64,000 nt of DNA from the NCBI GenBank assembly GCA_017525225.1, contig JAFXTB010000171.1, positions 34,541 through 98,540 on the forward strand. The letters are read 5' to 3'. Positions 10,201 to 17,696 of the stretch are shown here, piece after piece (within the stretch, counting starts at the first letter, position 1; each line of letters opens with the position of its first letter). The position numbers were made by a program, and so were the translations under genes. The notes under the pieces are model-generated. The model was given only the letters and a program-made list of their open reading frames with translations, did no database searches and was not told where the DNA came from. Source of the stretch: Kiritimatiellia bacterium. Lineage in GTDB: Bacteria > Verrucomicrobiota > Kiritimatiellia > RFP12 > UBA1067.

Positions 10201-12540
10201 CTTGCCGCCACGCCGCGCGGTCCAGGTATAACGCGTTCCCACGAGAAGATTGTCGATGACGGCAACGCCATTCGCCACCTTGATCGTGCGTACACGGTCA
10301 CGCGAGACGCGTGACCCTACCGACACATCGCCTGCCAATGCGCGCAGCTCCACTTCGGTCGCGTCGCCGACTTTCAGCTCGAACGGCTTCGGACACGAAC
10401 CCACCTTCTTTGCCGACACCCTGAAATCCTGATCCAACATGAGACCCATGCGTTCCCATTTCGGACGTTTCAGAAATTCACGCATGGCATCGGTAATTAT
10501 CGGCACCTTCCTATCGCCCGCCGCCTTGAACAGCACCACCTTGGCCGTGCACGGCTTGTCGGCGCGGATCTCGAACGATCCGTCACCGGGAATCGTCCAG
10601 TTCTCCGAGGTGTCCACATCCGTGAACACATACATCTTCGCGGGGTCCAGTCCGCGCGGCCTGACGACGAACGCCGTCGTCGGGGTGTGCTTGCGCCTGA
10701 AGAGCTGGATGAAACCGGAACCGTCGTCGGCATCGACGAATTCCCATCCGCACCACAGGTCGCTTCCATTGTCGGAGCGCGTGAGCGGATAGAAGTCCTT
10801 CACGTAATAGCGCCTGATCTTCTCCCACAACAGGTAGTTCGCCTTGAGGTTGTCCCAGTTCACGTTTGCCGGCGCCAGGCCGGTCCCCACGTTGAGATAT
10901 GGCATCAGACGGCTGCGCAACTCGTAGGGATCGGCGGTTTTCGGACGCCCACCGCCATAGAGCGGCACCCACAGGGATATACCCTGCGTCTGCATCTGCT
11001 GCTCGTCCAGGGGACCACTCGTGTCTGTGCGCCATAGCGGCGCCGAATAGGAAAGCGACTCCACGTCGTTCCTACAGCCGCCCTGCGAGCAGTTGTCGAT
11101 ACGCCTGCAGGACGGATTCGACGCCAGCACGGCCTCATACAGCCGATAGAAGCCTTCCACGTGCTTCATTTCGGAAATGCCCACGCGGTTCTGTTCGCCG
11201 TTCCGCGCATCGTGCTTGCGCCAGAAGTGCAGAGGCGGGAAGTTGAAGTCGAGCCGGAAGTAGTCCGCATGCTCGCGCTTCAACACGGAATCCACCGTCT
11301 TGAACCCCCATTCCCACGCCTTGGGATCGCCAAGGTTGAGGAACGCGCCGCGCCCGGTGTTGCCGGCGTAGAAGTATTCGGGGTGCGCCTGATATACGCG
11401 GGCGGAAGGCACTACGCGCTCCAGCTCGAACCACAGGATGCCATCCTTCGCGCCAAGCTTCTCGCGGGCGTAATCGAACACCTCGCCAGGTCCCTTCGGG
11501 AAACGGACGGGATCCGTGTCGTAGTTGCCGGTCCAGCGCCAATGCGCCTCGCCGCCTTTCTTGTTCCACTGGCTCTTCCATTCGTACCATGCCGCATCTA
11601 TCCACCAGTAGTCGATCTTGAAGCCATGCGCGGCATACGCATCCACACCTTCCTTGTGCGTGGCGCTCGACCAGCTGTCGCTATCGAAGCCGACGCTTCG
11701 GGCCGAGCACATTGTCTGGTACGGGATGACTTTGCCGTTCAGACGCGGCTCGTTGCATTCAAGAAACCACTGGCGCCAGATGTTCTGCCCCTCGATCCAG
11801 TCGCCACGCCTGTAGAAAAGCACCGTCGCGCGCGGACCGCGCACGGCCTCGCCGGGATTCAGGTAGAACCGGCTGTCATTCATGCCTGCCGTGAATCTGA
11901 GCGTCCCATCTTCCTGCGCCAGGAAATCAGCCTGCCACTGCCCGGCCCAGCCGATCGCGGCGATCATGCCCCGTCCGGCGTCTGGCGTCTCGACGTTGAA
12001 ATAGGGCCAGGCCGTTTCACACGCCCTCCCGCCGGTAGTCTCTACATGGAGGCGATGGCTTTGAGGCCGAAGCCACCATTCGCGCGTCACCGGCGTGGTG
12101 AACTGCTGGTAGTCGTCGAGCGACTGCATCGCCCCAGCGGCATGGTGGACGACATGATGCTTGCGCTTGGACACGGCGGGAAGCAGGAAATCGAAATTGC
12201 GCACATTGGAGATGATGCCCGATTTCGCCGTCGACACGTTCCTGAAGCGCAGCAGCCAGGAGAGCGCTGGGAAGCCAGGATATTTCCGTATCTCCAACAT
12301 TGCCTCGACCGTTCCGGACGGCTCGCGGAAGACATAGCCGGCATCGGTCTTCGTCCGAGTCCAGCCGCCGGCACGGAAATCCTTTCCGTTGTAGGAGAAC
12401 GTGAACGGCAATTCCTTCAATTCGCCGCCAAAAACGTGAGCTGACCACTCCTCCGCCTGCTTAAGTTCGTCAGCGGTCGGTACGAGCGCATACGCCGCGG
12501 CAATGGCAAAAGCCACCGATAGAACGATCGTCTTTTTCAT
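7273..12540 (-). CDS. Giant exported GH36-like / tyrosine-phosphatase-like / GH78 alpha-L-rhamnosidase fusion
   Basis: 1755 residues after a Sec signal (MKKTIVLSVAFAIAAAYA). Residues ~20-690 form a clan GH-D alpha-galactosidase (GH36/melibiase) module: IDYWWIDAAWY, YFRLDFN near 427 with the likely Asp nucleophile, RIDNCSQGG, and LWRTDTSGP near 501 with the likely acid/base Asp. Residues ~790-1030 match the Y_phosphatase3 family: GNVRDIGGYATLDG, LDLRTDWE, and the P-loop HCAGGADRTG near 928 with intact Cys and Arg. Residues ~1030-1755 are GH78: DCPARERFGYGGD near 1394 and WETWAP near 1661. No frameshift or stop separates the parts, and the gene sits 20 nt after 12561-13910 and 30 nt before the GH127 fusion. 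A role in trimming rhamnose- and galactose-bearing pectin is inferred; the phosphatase part is unexplained. Confidence 0.88.
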   Translation of the reverse strand: MKKTIVLSVAFAIAAAYALVPTADELKQAEEWSAHVFGGELKELPFTFSYNGKDFRAGGWTRTKTDAGYVFREPSGTVEAMLEIRKYPGFPALSWLLRFRNVSTAKSGIISNVRNFDFLLPAVSKRKHHVVHHAAGAMQSLDDYQQFTTPVTREWWLRPQSHRLHVETTGGRACETAWPYFNVETPDAGRGMIAAIGWAGQWQADFLAQEDGTLRFTAGMNDSRFYLNPGEAVRGPRATVLFYRRGDWIEGQNIWRQWFLECNEPRLNGKVIPYQTMCSARSVGFDSDSWSSATHKEGVDAYAAHGFKIDYWWIDAAWYEWKSQWNKKGGEAHWRWTGNYDTDPVRFPKGPGEVFDYAREKLGAKDGILWFELERVVPSARVYQAHPEYFYAGNTGRGAFLNLGDPKAWEWGFKTVDSVLKREHADYFRLDFNFPPLHFWRKHDARNGEQNRVGISEMKHVEGFYRLYEAVLASNPSCRRIDNCSQGGCRNDVESLSYSAPLWRTDTSGPLDEQQMQTQGISLWVPLYGGGRPKTADPYELRSRLMPYLNVGTGLAPANVNWDNLKANYLLWEKIRRYYVKDFYPLTRSDNGSDLWCGWEFVDADDGSGFIQLFRRKHTPTTAFVVRPRGLDPAKMYVFTDVDTSENWTIPGDGSFEIRADKPCTAKVVLFKAAGDRKVPIITDAMREFLKRPKWERMGLMLDQDFRVSAKKVGSCPKPFELKVGDATEVELRALAGDVSVGSRVSRDRVRTIKVANGVAVIDNLLVGTRYTWTARRGGKTVGTGTFETEAGVPRICRMDGVGNVRDIGGYATLDGRRVKQGMLYRSAALNRQAHGRKEQPRSEWRVGESLLTDAARKEAEATFGIRLELDLRTDWESYGMTSSPLGPSTRWVNVSSSNYDGMKTETAKAAFAKCFRELNNPANLPAIFHCAGGADRTGSLAWLLGGILGVAEDDLDKDWELTVFNYDLVKFNHWNYIDGLKRYLNETFPKMPVQRQCVAYAKACGITDEEIARFRELMLECPRSTGTGQAEWITGQYVVPGEDDYAAHFADAPAPVLEREFTLAAKPVKRAVWRIASPGMYDASVNGKRVNVVALPLWTAFDRRVLEDEYDVTAFVKEGRNTLAIELGNGWWNPLPMKMWGRFNLRKTLPHGTPTAKATLEVTYADGTTERIVTDRDWSASDGPVLRNNLYLGEKRDMRRRAGAGAPRQAARVVSDAPKGAVLPRGDAPPVIVYDRWKAKDVKPLPDGKWIVDMGVNFAGTIRATVKGSHDGDVVTFRYGEILYPDGKLNVMTSVCGQQKKAKIDPPGIAEQKDTVICPEAERFVYEPRFTFHGFRYVEVAGLRVAPSPEDFEALAWSADVKDSTSFECSDPKINRLRDVCRRTFRSNMQGVQSDCPARERFGYGGDLAATAESFVLNYDMSAFYRKVVRDRCDMEALHGVFSTTSPSVFPNQCVERCRFGWAVDAPIVVDLLLRYYGDRRTMREAYPFLRRFLFRCAETFDTRHVPPCIGDHEALEKADKVLTAQCHYHQFLKLTAKFARLLGETPDAEKFEATARELEAAFAAAARYVPAKGFVGDGRQGEECFAIYHGMLPPEDLDAAYRILKENVAGHDYAMSTGIFSTQYILEILTARGDAEIAGRVFSHKGFPGWFNMLDNGATTLWETWAPSDNTYSHNHPMFGSCAAWLMRGILGIQVAEDAVGCDKVRIAPYAVAGVTWAKGHLDTPKGRILVSWRLENGRIKVEKQLPAGIVEL

Positions 12541-12560
12541 GGGTTTACTACTTTAACCTT

Positions 12561-13910
12561 TCAATCTTTGACGCTGACAAGCATCACGGCAGAATTCTCC
12601 GCAAGCTGGATGGTATATGTCCCATCTGGTCCTCGCGCCAACTCAACCGGACCATTCGCGCCATACGCCTCTGCGCGTCTCTCGTGCGGCACGCCGAAAG
12701 AGAGCGTGCGCACGGCGGGCGCACTGTCGTACGGATCGCCCGATGCCACCACGAAGAGAGCGCGCGAACCGTCACCCTGGCATCGTGGAGACATTTCACC
12801 TACGACAAGCGGAGTGCCTTCCTGTGCGCGCAATCCGAAGAAGAAGCCAGTGTCCAGCCTGTCCAGCAGCGGCATGCCTAGCGTTTCCAGTCCATTCGTG
12901 GCGGCAAATCCGACGTAATGCGTGGCGGTGCTTCTGTAGCGCATGTAGCGCGGGCCGAAGTTGCGCAGTTCCATGTTGACAGTCTTGAGCCTGTCGTACT
13001 GGGCCGTCTTTCCGCCGGACGCCGTCAGCACGTTGTTGGTCCACCAGCCGGGCGACCAGCACGCCCAGGTGACCACCTCCGCGCCAAACGCCATGGCGGT
13101 GTATGCCTGAAAGCGCAAGCGGTTCTCCGTTGTGGGCTCGAAGTCTTCGCCCTTGGGTGGAACCTGCGAGTTGACCTGCGGAATGTACCAGAAGCTTCGG
13201 CCCGTGCGACGGCAAGCCTCGGCTACGACGTTGAAGTTATCGTACATCTTTACGTAGAATTTCCTGCGCCGCGCGGGCCGCGTCTCGTACGGATAGAAAT
13301 CGTAGGCGATGTAGTCGAGCGGCACCGTGCGGCAGTAGACATCGATGTGTTCCCTGTATGTTGCCGTACCGAGCTGGTTGCGGGTTTCCTTTTCTGTGTT
13401 TTTGGACACGGAAGCGTAGTTCGGATACAGGTTCAGGTACGGCGGCGACTTCGGCGCGCGTTTGGCCAGCAAGTCGCAAAGCTCGCCAAGGTACGGCAGA
13501 TCGAGTGCGCTCGGCTCGTCAGCGAGATTGAGCATCCAGATAGCGGGATGGTCAAGCCCCTCCGCCAACGCCGCCAGATCGCGCTCGTAGTCGGCTCTCG
13601 GACGCTTCTCGCGCATCTTTCCCGCCTCGGATCCGTTTCCGCCCCACCAGAACTTGCCGACCCCGTCGCCGATTACGCCTATTCCGTACTTGGCAAAAAG
13701 ATCCAGCGTCTTTCTGCTGCGAATGCCCACGCCGACGATGAAGTCCACGCCGCATTCCTTCACGTCGCGTATGTGCGCCTCGTCCTGCGCCACCCTGTTG
13801 AGGCAGTAGGCGCCTATCAGCAGCCTGGATCTATCCATCCGCGGTGCCTCAGCACCAGTCGTCATGGCCATGCATGCGGTTGCAACAACCATGGAACACA
13901 TTGTCTTCAT
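12561..13910 (-). CDS. Exported clan GH-A-like TIM-barrel hydrolase
   Basis: 449 residues from the ATG at 13910, where a signal peptide begins (MKTMCSMVVATACMAMTTGAEA); the open frame upstream to 14009 is spurious. The barrel has LLIGAYCLNR, CGVDFIVGVG, a WWGG loop, NLADEPSALDLP with a probable acid/base Glu, PPYLNLYPNYAS, LDYIAYDFYPYE and AEVVTWACWSPGWW. A short beta-sandwich follows. It is paralogous to the C-terminal half of the GH127 fusion two genes downstream (shared DEPSALD, PYLNL-PNYA, WACW-GWW), which indicates duplication followed by fusion or fission. It recalls GH42- or GH5-like enzymes, but no family can be assigned from sequence alone. Confidence 0.75.
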   Translation of the reverse strand: MKTMCSMVVATACMAMTTGAEAPRMDRSRLLIGAYCLNRVAQDEAHIRDVKECGVDFIVGVGIRSRKTLDLFAKYGIGVIGDGVGKFWWGGNGSEAGKMREKRPRADYERDLAALAEGLDHPAIWMLNLADEPSALDLPYLGELCDLLAKRAPKSPPYLNLYPNYASVSKNTEKETRNQLGTATYREHIDVYCRTVPLDYIAYDFYPYETRPARRRKFYVKMYDNFNVVAEACRRTGRSFWYIPQVNSQVPPKGEDFEPTTENRLRFQAYTAMAFGAEVVTWACWSPGWWTNNVLTASGGKTAQYDRLKTVNMELRNFGPRYMRYRSTATHYVGFAATNGLETLGMPLLDRLDTGFFFGLRAQEGTPLVVGEMSPRCQGDGSRALFVVASGDPYDSAPAVRTLSFGVPHERRAEAYGANGPVELARGPDGTYTIQLAENSAVMLVSVKD

Positions 13911-13939
13911 GAAACACCTGCTCTCGCCGCGATGACGTG

Positions 13940-16900
13940 CTACCTTAGGATTATCTGGAATCTCGGATAGGCCATGCGTACCTTCCTGCCGTTCAGGCAG
14001 ATGACCCACGGCGGGGGAACGTCCGTGACCGTCGGGATCTGTCCGGAATAGTTCTCTGGCAGGAACAGCAGCGTATAGCCGCGATCGGCCTTCTCCGCAA
14101 GTTCGCCGTTCAGAAGGTTGAACGAGCTTGGAAGCGTCATCGCGGACGTCACGGTGGTGGCGTTACCAGCCTTCGCGGCGGCGATATCAAGAGCGCACTT
14201 GTTCGCGGGCAATGTCACGCTGCCAGCGTCGTTGACAACCGTGCCGCCCGCAAGCACCACCTGCTCCACGGCAGTGAGGTCGGGGATGTCCTGCGTAGTC
14301 AGGTCGAGCGTACCACCCTCCAGCCTTAGCGCGCGTGTGGAAGTCAACGCGGCGGCGTTCGACGAGACGAGCGTTCCGCCTGCCACGACGGTGGCGCCCG
14401 TGTAGCTGTTCGCGCAGTCGAGGACGAGCTTACCCGCGCCTTTCTTCGTGAGACCGCCGGAACCATTCGCGGAAAGCGTGCAGGCTACGGTGAACGTATT
14501 CGTGTAGCCGCCCTTCGAGATCGTCGCCGTTGCGGACGTGTAGTTCTGTCCACGATTCAGCACGCGGAAACCCGTCACCTTGCCGGTCGTCGTATTGTAG
14601 ATGGCAACGGCTGTCGCGCCGGTACCGGTGCCGGTTGGATCGGTGATCGTCACCGCCGGGGCCGCGATGTAGTCCCAGGCCTTGAGCGAAGCTATCGCGT
14701 TTGGAAGCGGAATGGATTCCACGCCGTTGCCCGTCGGCGCCTCCAGAGGCATGCCAACGGCGTTGTCGCGTCCGGCGGTGTCTATCGTCGCACCGCCGGA
14801 ATGGATATAGACATGATCCGTCCCCGCCGTGAAGTTACGGAACAGCTTGCCCTTGCCGGTTGCGCTGGTATAATCTACCGACGTACGCAGAATGCCGTTG
14901 TTGAACGACACCAACGCCTTGTTGCCGGTCAAATCCGTCGAAACTTTGTTAAAGGTGGATTTCAATATCTTGCTGAAACCGTTAGCTGCGATCGTTCCAC
15001 CGTTGTTGATGTCGACCTCGCCGATGGAGTTGAACTGGCCGGCGAGCGCAATACCACTTGTCCACTGGATCGAGTTCGTCGCCGAGGCGTTCTCTCCGTC
15101 CACGGCGAAAATGGCATGCGATCCCCCCGTCTTGTTTTCGCCATCCTGACGCGGGAAATACAGTATCGAGGATGAAGTGAGCGTACCGCTGCCCGATACG
15201 CAAATCGTCGCCTGGGCGCCAGCCTGGCCGGCGCCTATGTCCTGTGTCGCGAACACGCCGCCCTTGATGTCTATGAACGACGTCACGCCTACCCTGCGCC
15301 CCATGCGGCAGTTGTTGTTGTTGTTGACGAACCTGCCGCCCTCTATGCTGGCATACATGTTATGGTAGCTACCGAAATACTGGTAACCGCCCGGCGTGAT
15401 GAACGTCCCGCCATGCTGGAAGTACGATCCCTGCCAGTCCGAGTACTTAGCAGGGAGAGAGGGGTCTAAGAGATGCGACGATATCCTGTTGACGGTATCG
15501 CCGCCATCGATCCTGTTGGTCACGACCGCGCCTTCGTACAGTTCGATGATCCCTCTTCGCGTGTTGGACGAGTCGAGATAGTTGCGGGCGGCATACAGAC
15601 CCGCATAGTTGCTCACGGCAACACCGTTCGTCTTGCTCTCATTCACGTAAGTACCCTTCACCACGAAGCGCGCCACTTCAGGATAGTCGGCCGCGACGAA
15701 CACGCAGTTGGAGCCTTCCGCCTCGGCATACGTTCCGGCGGGAACCGTCACCGTGCCGCCGCGAACATCGATCCAGCCAACGCTCATCTTCTCGCCGGGC
15801 TGGCCCGCAAGGATCAGTTCGCCGCCTTCGTTGATGTAGTTCTGCCGTCCGTCCCCGGAAGATGCGATCGTGAGCGCATTCGTGCCACCGTGGTAGATCA
15901 TAAGAGGCTCGTCGAGTGTGCGCGAAAATGTCCTGTCGGCCCCAAGCTCGTAGTTGAACGCAAAGAACTTGGTGCCTATCACGGTCGGCCACACGAGATT
16001 GTCGCTTACGCCCTTCCACATCGCATAAAGGGCATTGTCGGTGAGGTTCGTCGACGAGAGGTCGATGTTGAGGACGCTATTCGTTCCACCCGTCACCCTG
16101 CCGTCAAGGACGCCGTATAACGGACCTGCGGCGTTGACCGTCACGCCTTTGTTGATCGTCAGCGCACCGGTGGTCGTGTTGGTGGTACAATTAAGGTTGA
16201 GTGTCGCGGGATAGTTGGCTCCGCTGGTGGCAATGATATCGGCGCCGCCGGAAATGACGTTCGGGACATCAAACGAGCAGAAGATCCCCAGGTTGTTTGC
16301 CTCTCGCAGGTCGAAAGTCAGCGTCCCGCTCGCCGGGGTGGTGAGAGTACCCCAAATGCCGTAGCTGCCAGTCCACCCCTTGCTACTTGCTTGCGAAGTT
16401 GCAGACGAGCATATCGTGGCATCGCCTTCGCAGACAACGTCCCATTCACACTTTTTAGCAGTCTGTATGCGCTGAGGACCCTCCTGAATCTTCGCGTTTG
16501 GCCCAAGGCGGATGACCGCCTTGTCGCCCTTCCAGACATAGCCGGAAGGCGCCCTGTTCATGTTGCCAGGCGTACTGTTCTCGAGATGCACCTTGCAGCT
16601 GCCGGTTGCATATATCTCACCCGGACCGTATATCGTATCTCCGCACAGTTCAAGCGTTCCGCCATCTGCGGTCAGCTTATGGCCGTTGAAATACATGGCT
16701 TGTGTCGCACGCGGTCCCACCGTGGGCGAACACTTGAAAAGCGTATCGGCCGTGAGATGTACGGTACAGCCGTACATGATCTGGTTCTGGCTGTTTCCGA
16801 TAGCACAGAGGGCGCCAGCACCCCCTACGCCCGTGCCGCCGATGTAGATGTTGTGCTGCCGGAGCAACGACCTGTTGGCGGCAACGCCACTTCCACCCAG

Positions 16901-17266
16901 TTCTATTGTCGCACCCGGTTCAAGGCGTAGCGTACGCGTACGAGTATTGTCATTGGTGCCGTCCGCCCATGACGTCATGAGGCGCACGTAGCCGTTGGAT
17001 ATGCCGAAATCCCCTTTCCAGTGCGACAGATCCCTGTTCATGACCAGGCGTCCGCCGCCTTTCTTTATGAGGGCATTCGACGTAGCGAGCGCATTCGCGT
17101 CGGCAGCGGTTATCGTATAGTCGCCTTCATTGTCCTCGACGGTTATCGTCACCTGCCCGGCGACCGAGGTATCGACCATCGCCGCAAGAGAATGTAAAGT
17201 GAAAGATGTAGAATGTAAAATGGCGAGCACGGCGAGCAATGGATACGTTTTCACGAATTTCATCAT
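13940..17266 (-). CDS. Exported autotransporter-type beta-strand repeat protein
   Basis: About 1108 residues. AAAGGAG stands just before two consecutive ATGs (17266 and 17263), so the start is at one of them; the frame upstream to 17302 is not used. A signal peptide ends near SLAAMVDTSVAG. The body is a long beta-solenoid rich in Gly, Asn and Thr with repeats of the PF12951 type, e.g. GGLTKKGAGKLVLDCANSYTGATVVAGGTLV near residue 975, and similar blocks throughout. There is no C-terminal autotransporter barrel; it ends in a short domain (WVICLNGRKVRMAYPRF). It is first in the leftward operon with the hydrolases. Such proteins are thought to sit on the cell surface and may display or bind polysaccharide. 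Part of the signal peptide is encoded by a short tandem repeat. Confidence 0.82.
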   Translation of the reverse strand: MMKFVKTYPLLAVLAILHSTSFTLHSLAAMVDTSVAGQVTITVEDNEGDYTITAADANALATSNALIKKGGGRLVMNRDLSHWKGDFGISNGYVRLMTSWADGTNDNTRTRTLRLEPGATIELGGSGVAANRSLLRQHNIYIGGTGVGGAGALCAIGNSQNQIMYGCTVHLTADTLFKCSPTVGPRATQAMYFNGHKLTADGGTLELCGDTIYGPGEIYATGSCKVHLENSTPGNMNRAPSGYVWKGDKAVIRLGPNAKIQEGPQRIQTAKKCEWDVVCEGDATICSSATSQASSKGWTGSYGIWGTLTTPASGTLTFDLREANNLGIFCSFDVPNVISGGADIIATSGANYPATLNLNCTTNTTTGALTINKGVTVNAAGPLYGVLDGRVTGGTNSVLNIDLSSTNLTDNALYAMWKGVSDNLVWPTVIGTKFFAFNYELGADRTFSRTLDEPLMIYHGGTNALTIASSGDGRQNYINEGGELILAGQPGEKMSVGWIDVRGGTVTVPAGTYAEAEGSNCVFVAADYPEVARFVVKGTYVNESKTNGVAVSNYAGLYAARNYLDSSNTRRGIIELYEGAVVTNRIDGGDTVNRISSHLLDPSLPAKYSDWQGSYFQHGGTFITPGGYQYFGSYHNMYASIEGGRFVNNNNNCRMGRRVGVTSFIDIKGGVFATQDIGAGQAGAQATICVSGSGTLTSSSILYFPRQDGENKTGGSHAIFAVDGENASATNSIQWTSGIALAGQFNSIGEVDINNGGTIAANGFSKILKSTFNKVSTDLTGNKALVSFNNGILRTSVDYTSATGKGKLFRNFTAGTDHVYIHSGGATIDTAGRDNAVGMPLEAPTGNGVESIPLPNAIASLKAWDYIAAPAVTITDPTGTGTGATAVAIYNTTTGKVTGFRVLNRGQNYTSATATISKGGYTNTFTVACTLSANGSGGLTKKGAGKLVLDCANSYTGATVVAGGTLVSSNAAALTSTRALRLEGGTLDLTTQDIPDLTAVEQVVLAGGTVVNDAGSVTLPANKCALDIAAAKAGNATTVTSAMTLPSSFNLLNGELAEKADRGYTLLFLPENYSGQIPTVTDVPPPWVICLNGRKVRMAYPRFQIILR
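17188..17223. repeat. Short tandem repeat within a signal-peptide coding region
   Basis: Degenerate units of GAATGTAAA / GATGTAGAATG (minus strand: ACATTCTACAT-type). The same motif family occurs as perfect CATTCTA heptamers upstream of the response regulator at 29183-29215. Here it encodes the segment HSTSFTLHS of the signal peptide. Confidence 0.7.
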
Positions 17267-17310
17267 GACACTCCTTTGGATTGAACCGTTGGTAGAGGAC
17301 AACGCGTTAT

Positions 17311-17339
17311 ATTATGCCAGATTCTCGTCCCTGTCGCAA
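17311..17339 (-). promoter_or_regulatory. Promoter of the leftward hydrolase operon
   Basis: On the minus strand TTGCGA (17339-17334) and CATAAT (17316-17311) are 17 nt apart, about 45 nt before the start at 17266. It would serve the operon 17266 to 1814, whose intergenic gaps are 20-73 nt. Confidence 0.55.
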
Positions 17340-17421
17340 GCGGAAATCAGACGAACCTGTTTTATCACAGCCGCCACATTTCGTCCCCCGCATCCTTGGC
17401 GCATCAAGCGGAAACGGTAGG

Positions 17422-17560
17422 TCACTTGATCTCGATGACCGTCGGCGGGGCGAAGTAGCGGATCTCAAGGGTGGGCGAACAGCCGACGAAGACGCTGTTG
17501 GACGATATCGCGTCCTGGAGATGGACGGGAACGAACGCGATCCGCAGGCCCGGGCGAATA
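17422..17560 (-). pseudogene. C-terminal remnant of an unidentified protein
   Basis: Downstream of the repeated tail at 17552-17653 a minus-strand frame encodes about 43 residues (GLRIAFVPVHLQDAISSN, then VFVGCSPTLEIRYFAPPTVIEIK) and stops at TGA 17424-17422. It reads like the last strands of a beta-sandwich domain. There is no start codon or ribosome binding site, and the upstream reading frame is broken within the tail repeat. It is best seen as the end of a gene whose body was lost. Together with the operon promoter and the tail it accounts for the 17267-17696 gap. Confidence 0.45.
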
Positions 17561-17653
17561 GCGGCGGAACGGTGACTCCCCTCGCATCAGAAACGGTTTC
17601 CGCTCAACGCGAAAGTCCGAACCAGCATGTCTCGCCAGCGATGAGCTCCAGCG
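17552..17653 (-). repeat. Dispersed tail repeat, copy A
   Basis: About 100 bp nearly identical to copies at 19799-19901 (B) and 21609-21702 (C). On the minus strand it encodes the ending ELIAGETCWFGLSR-stop, the C-terminus of a lost protein, plus ~50 nt of downstream sequence. It follows the stop codon of the Gfo/Idh gene by about 45 nt. Unlike B and C it has no palindrome attached. Confidence 0.75.
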
Positions 17654-17696
17654 GTAATGAATTTCAGGAGTCCGGCGGCAAAAGCGCCTCCAGGCA

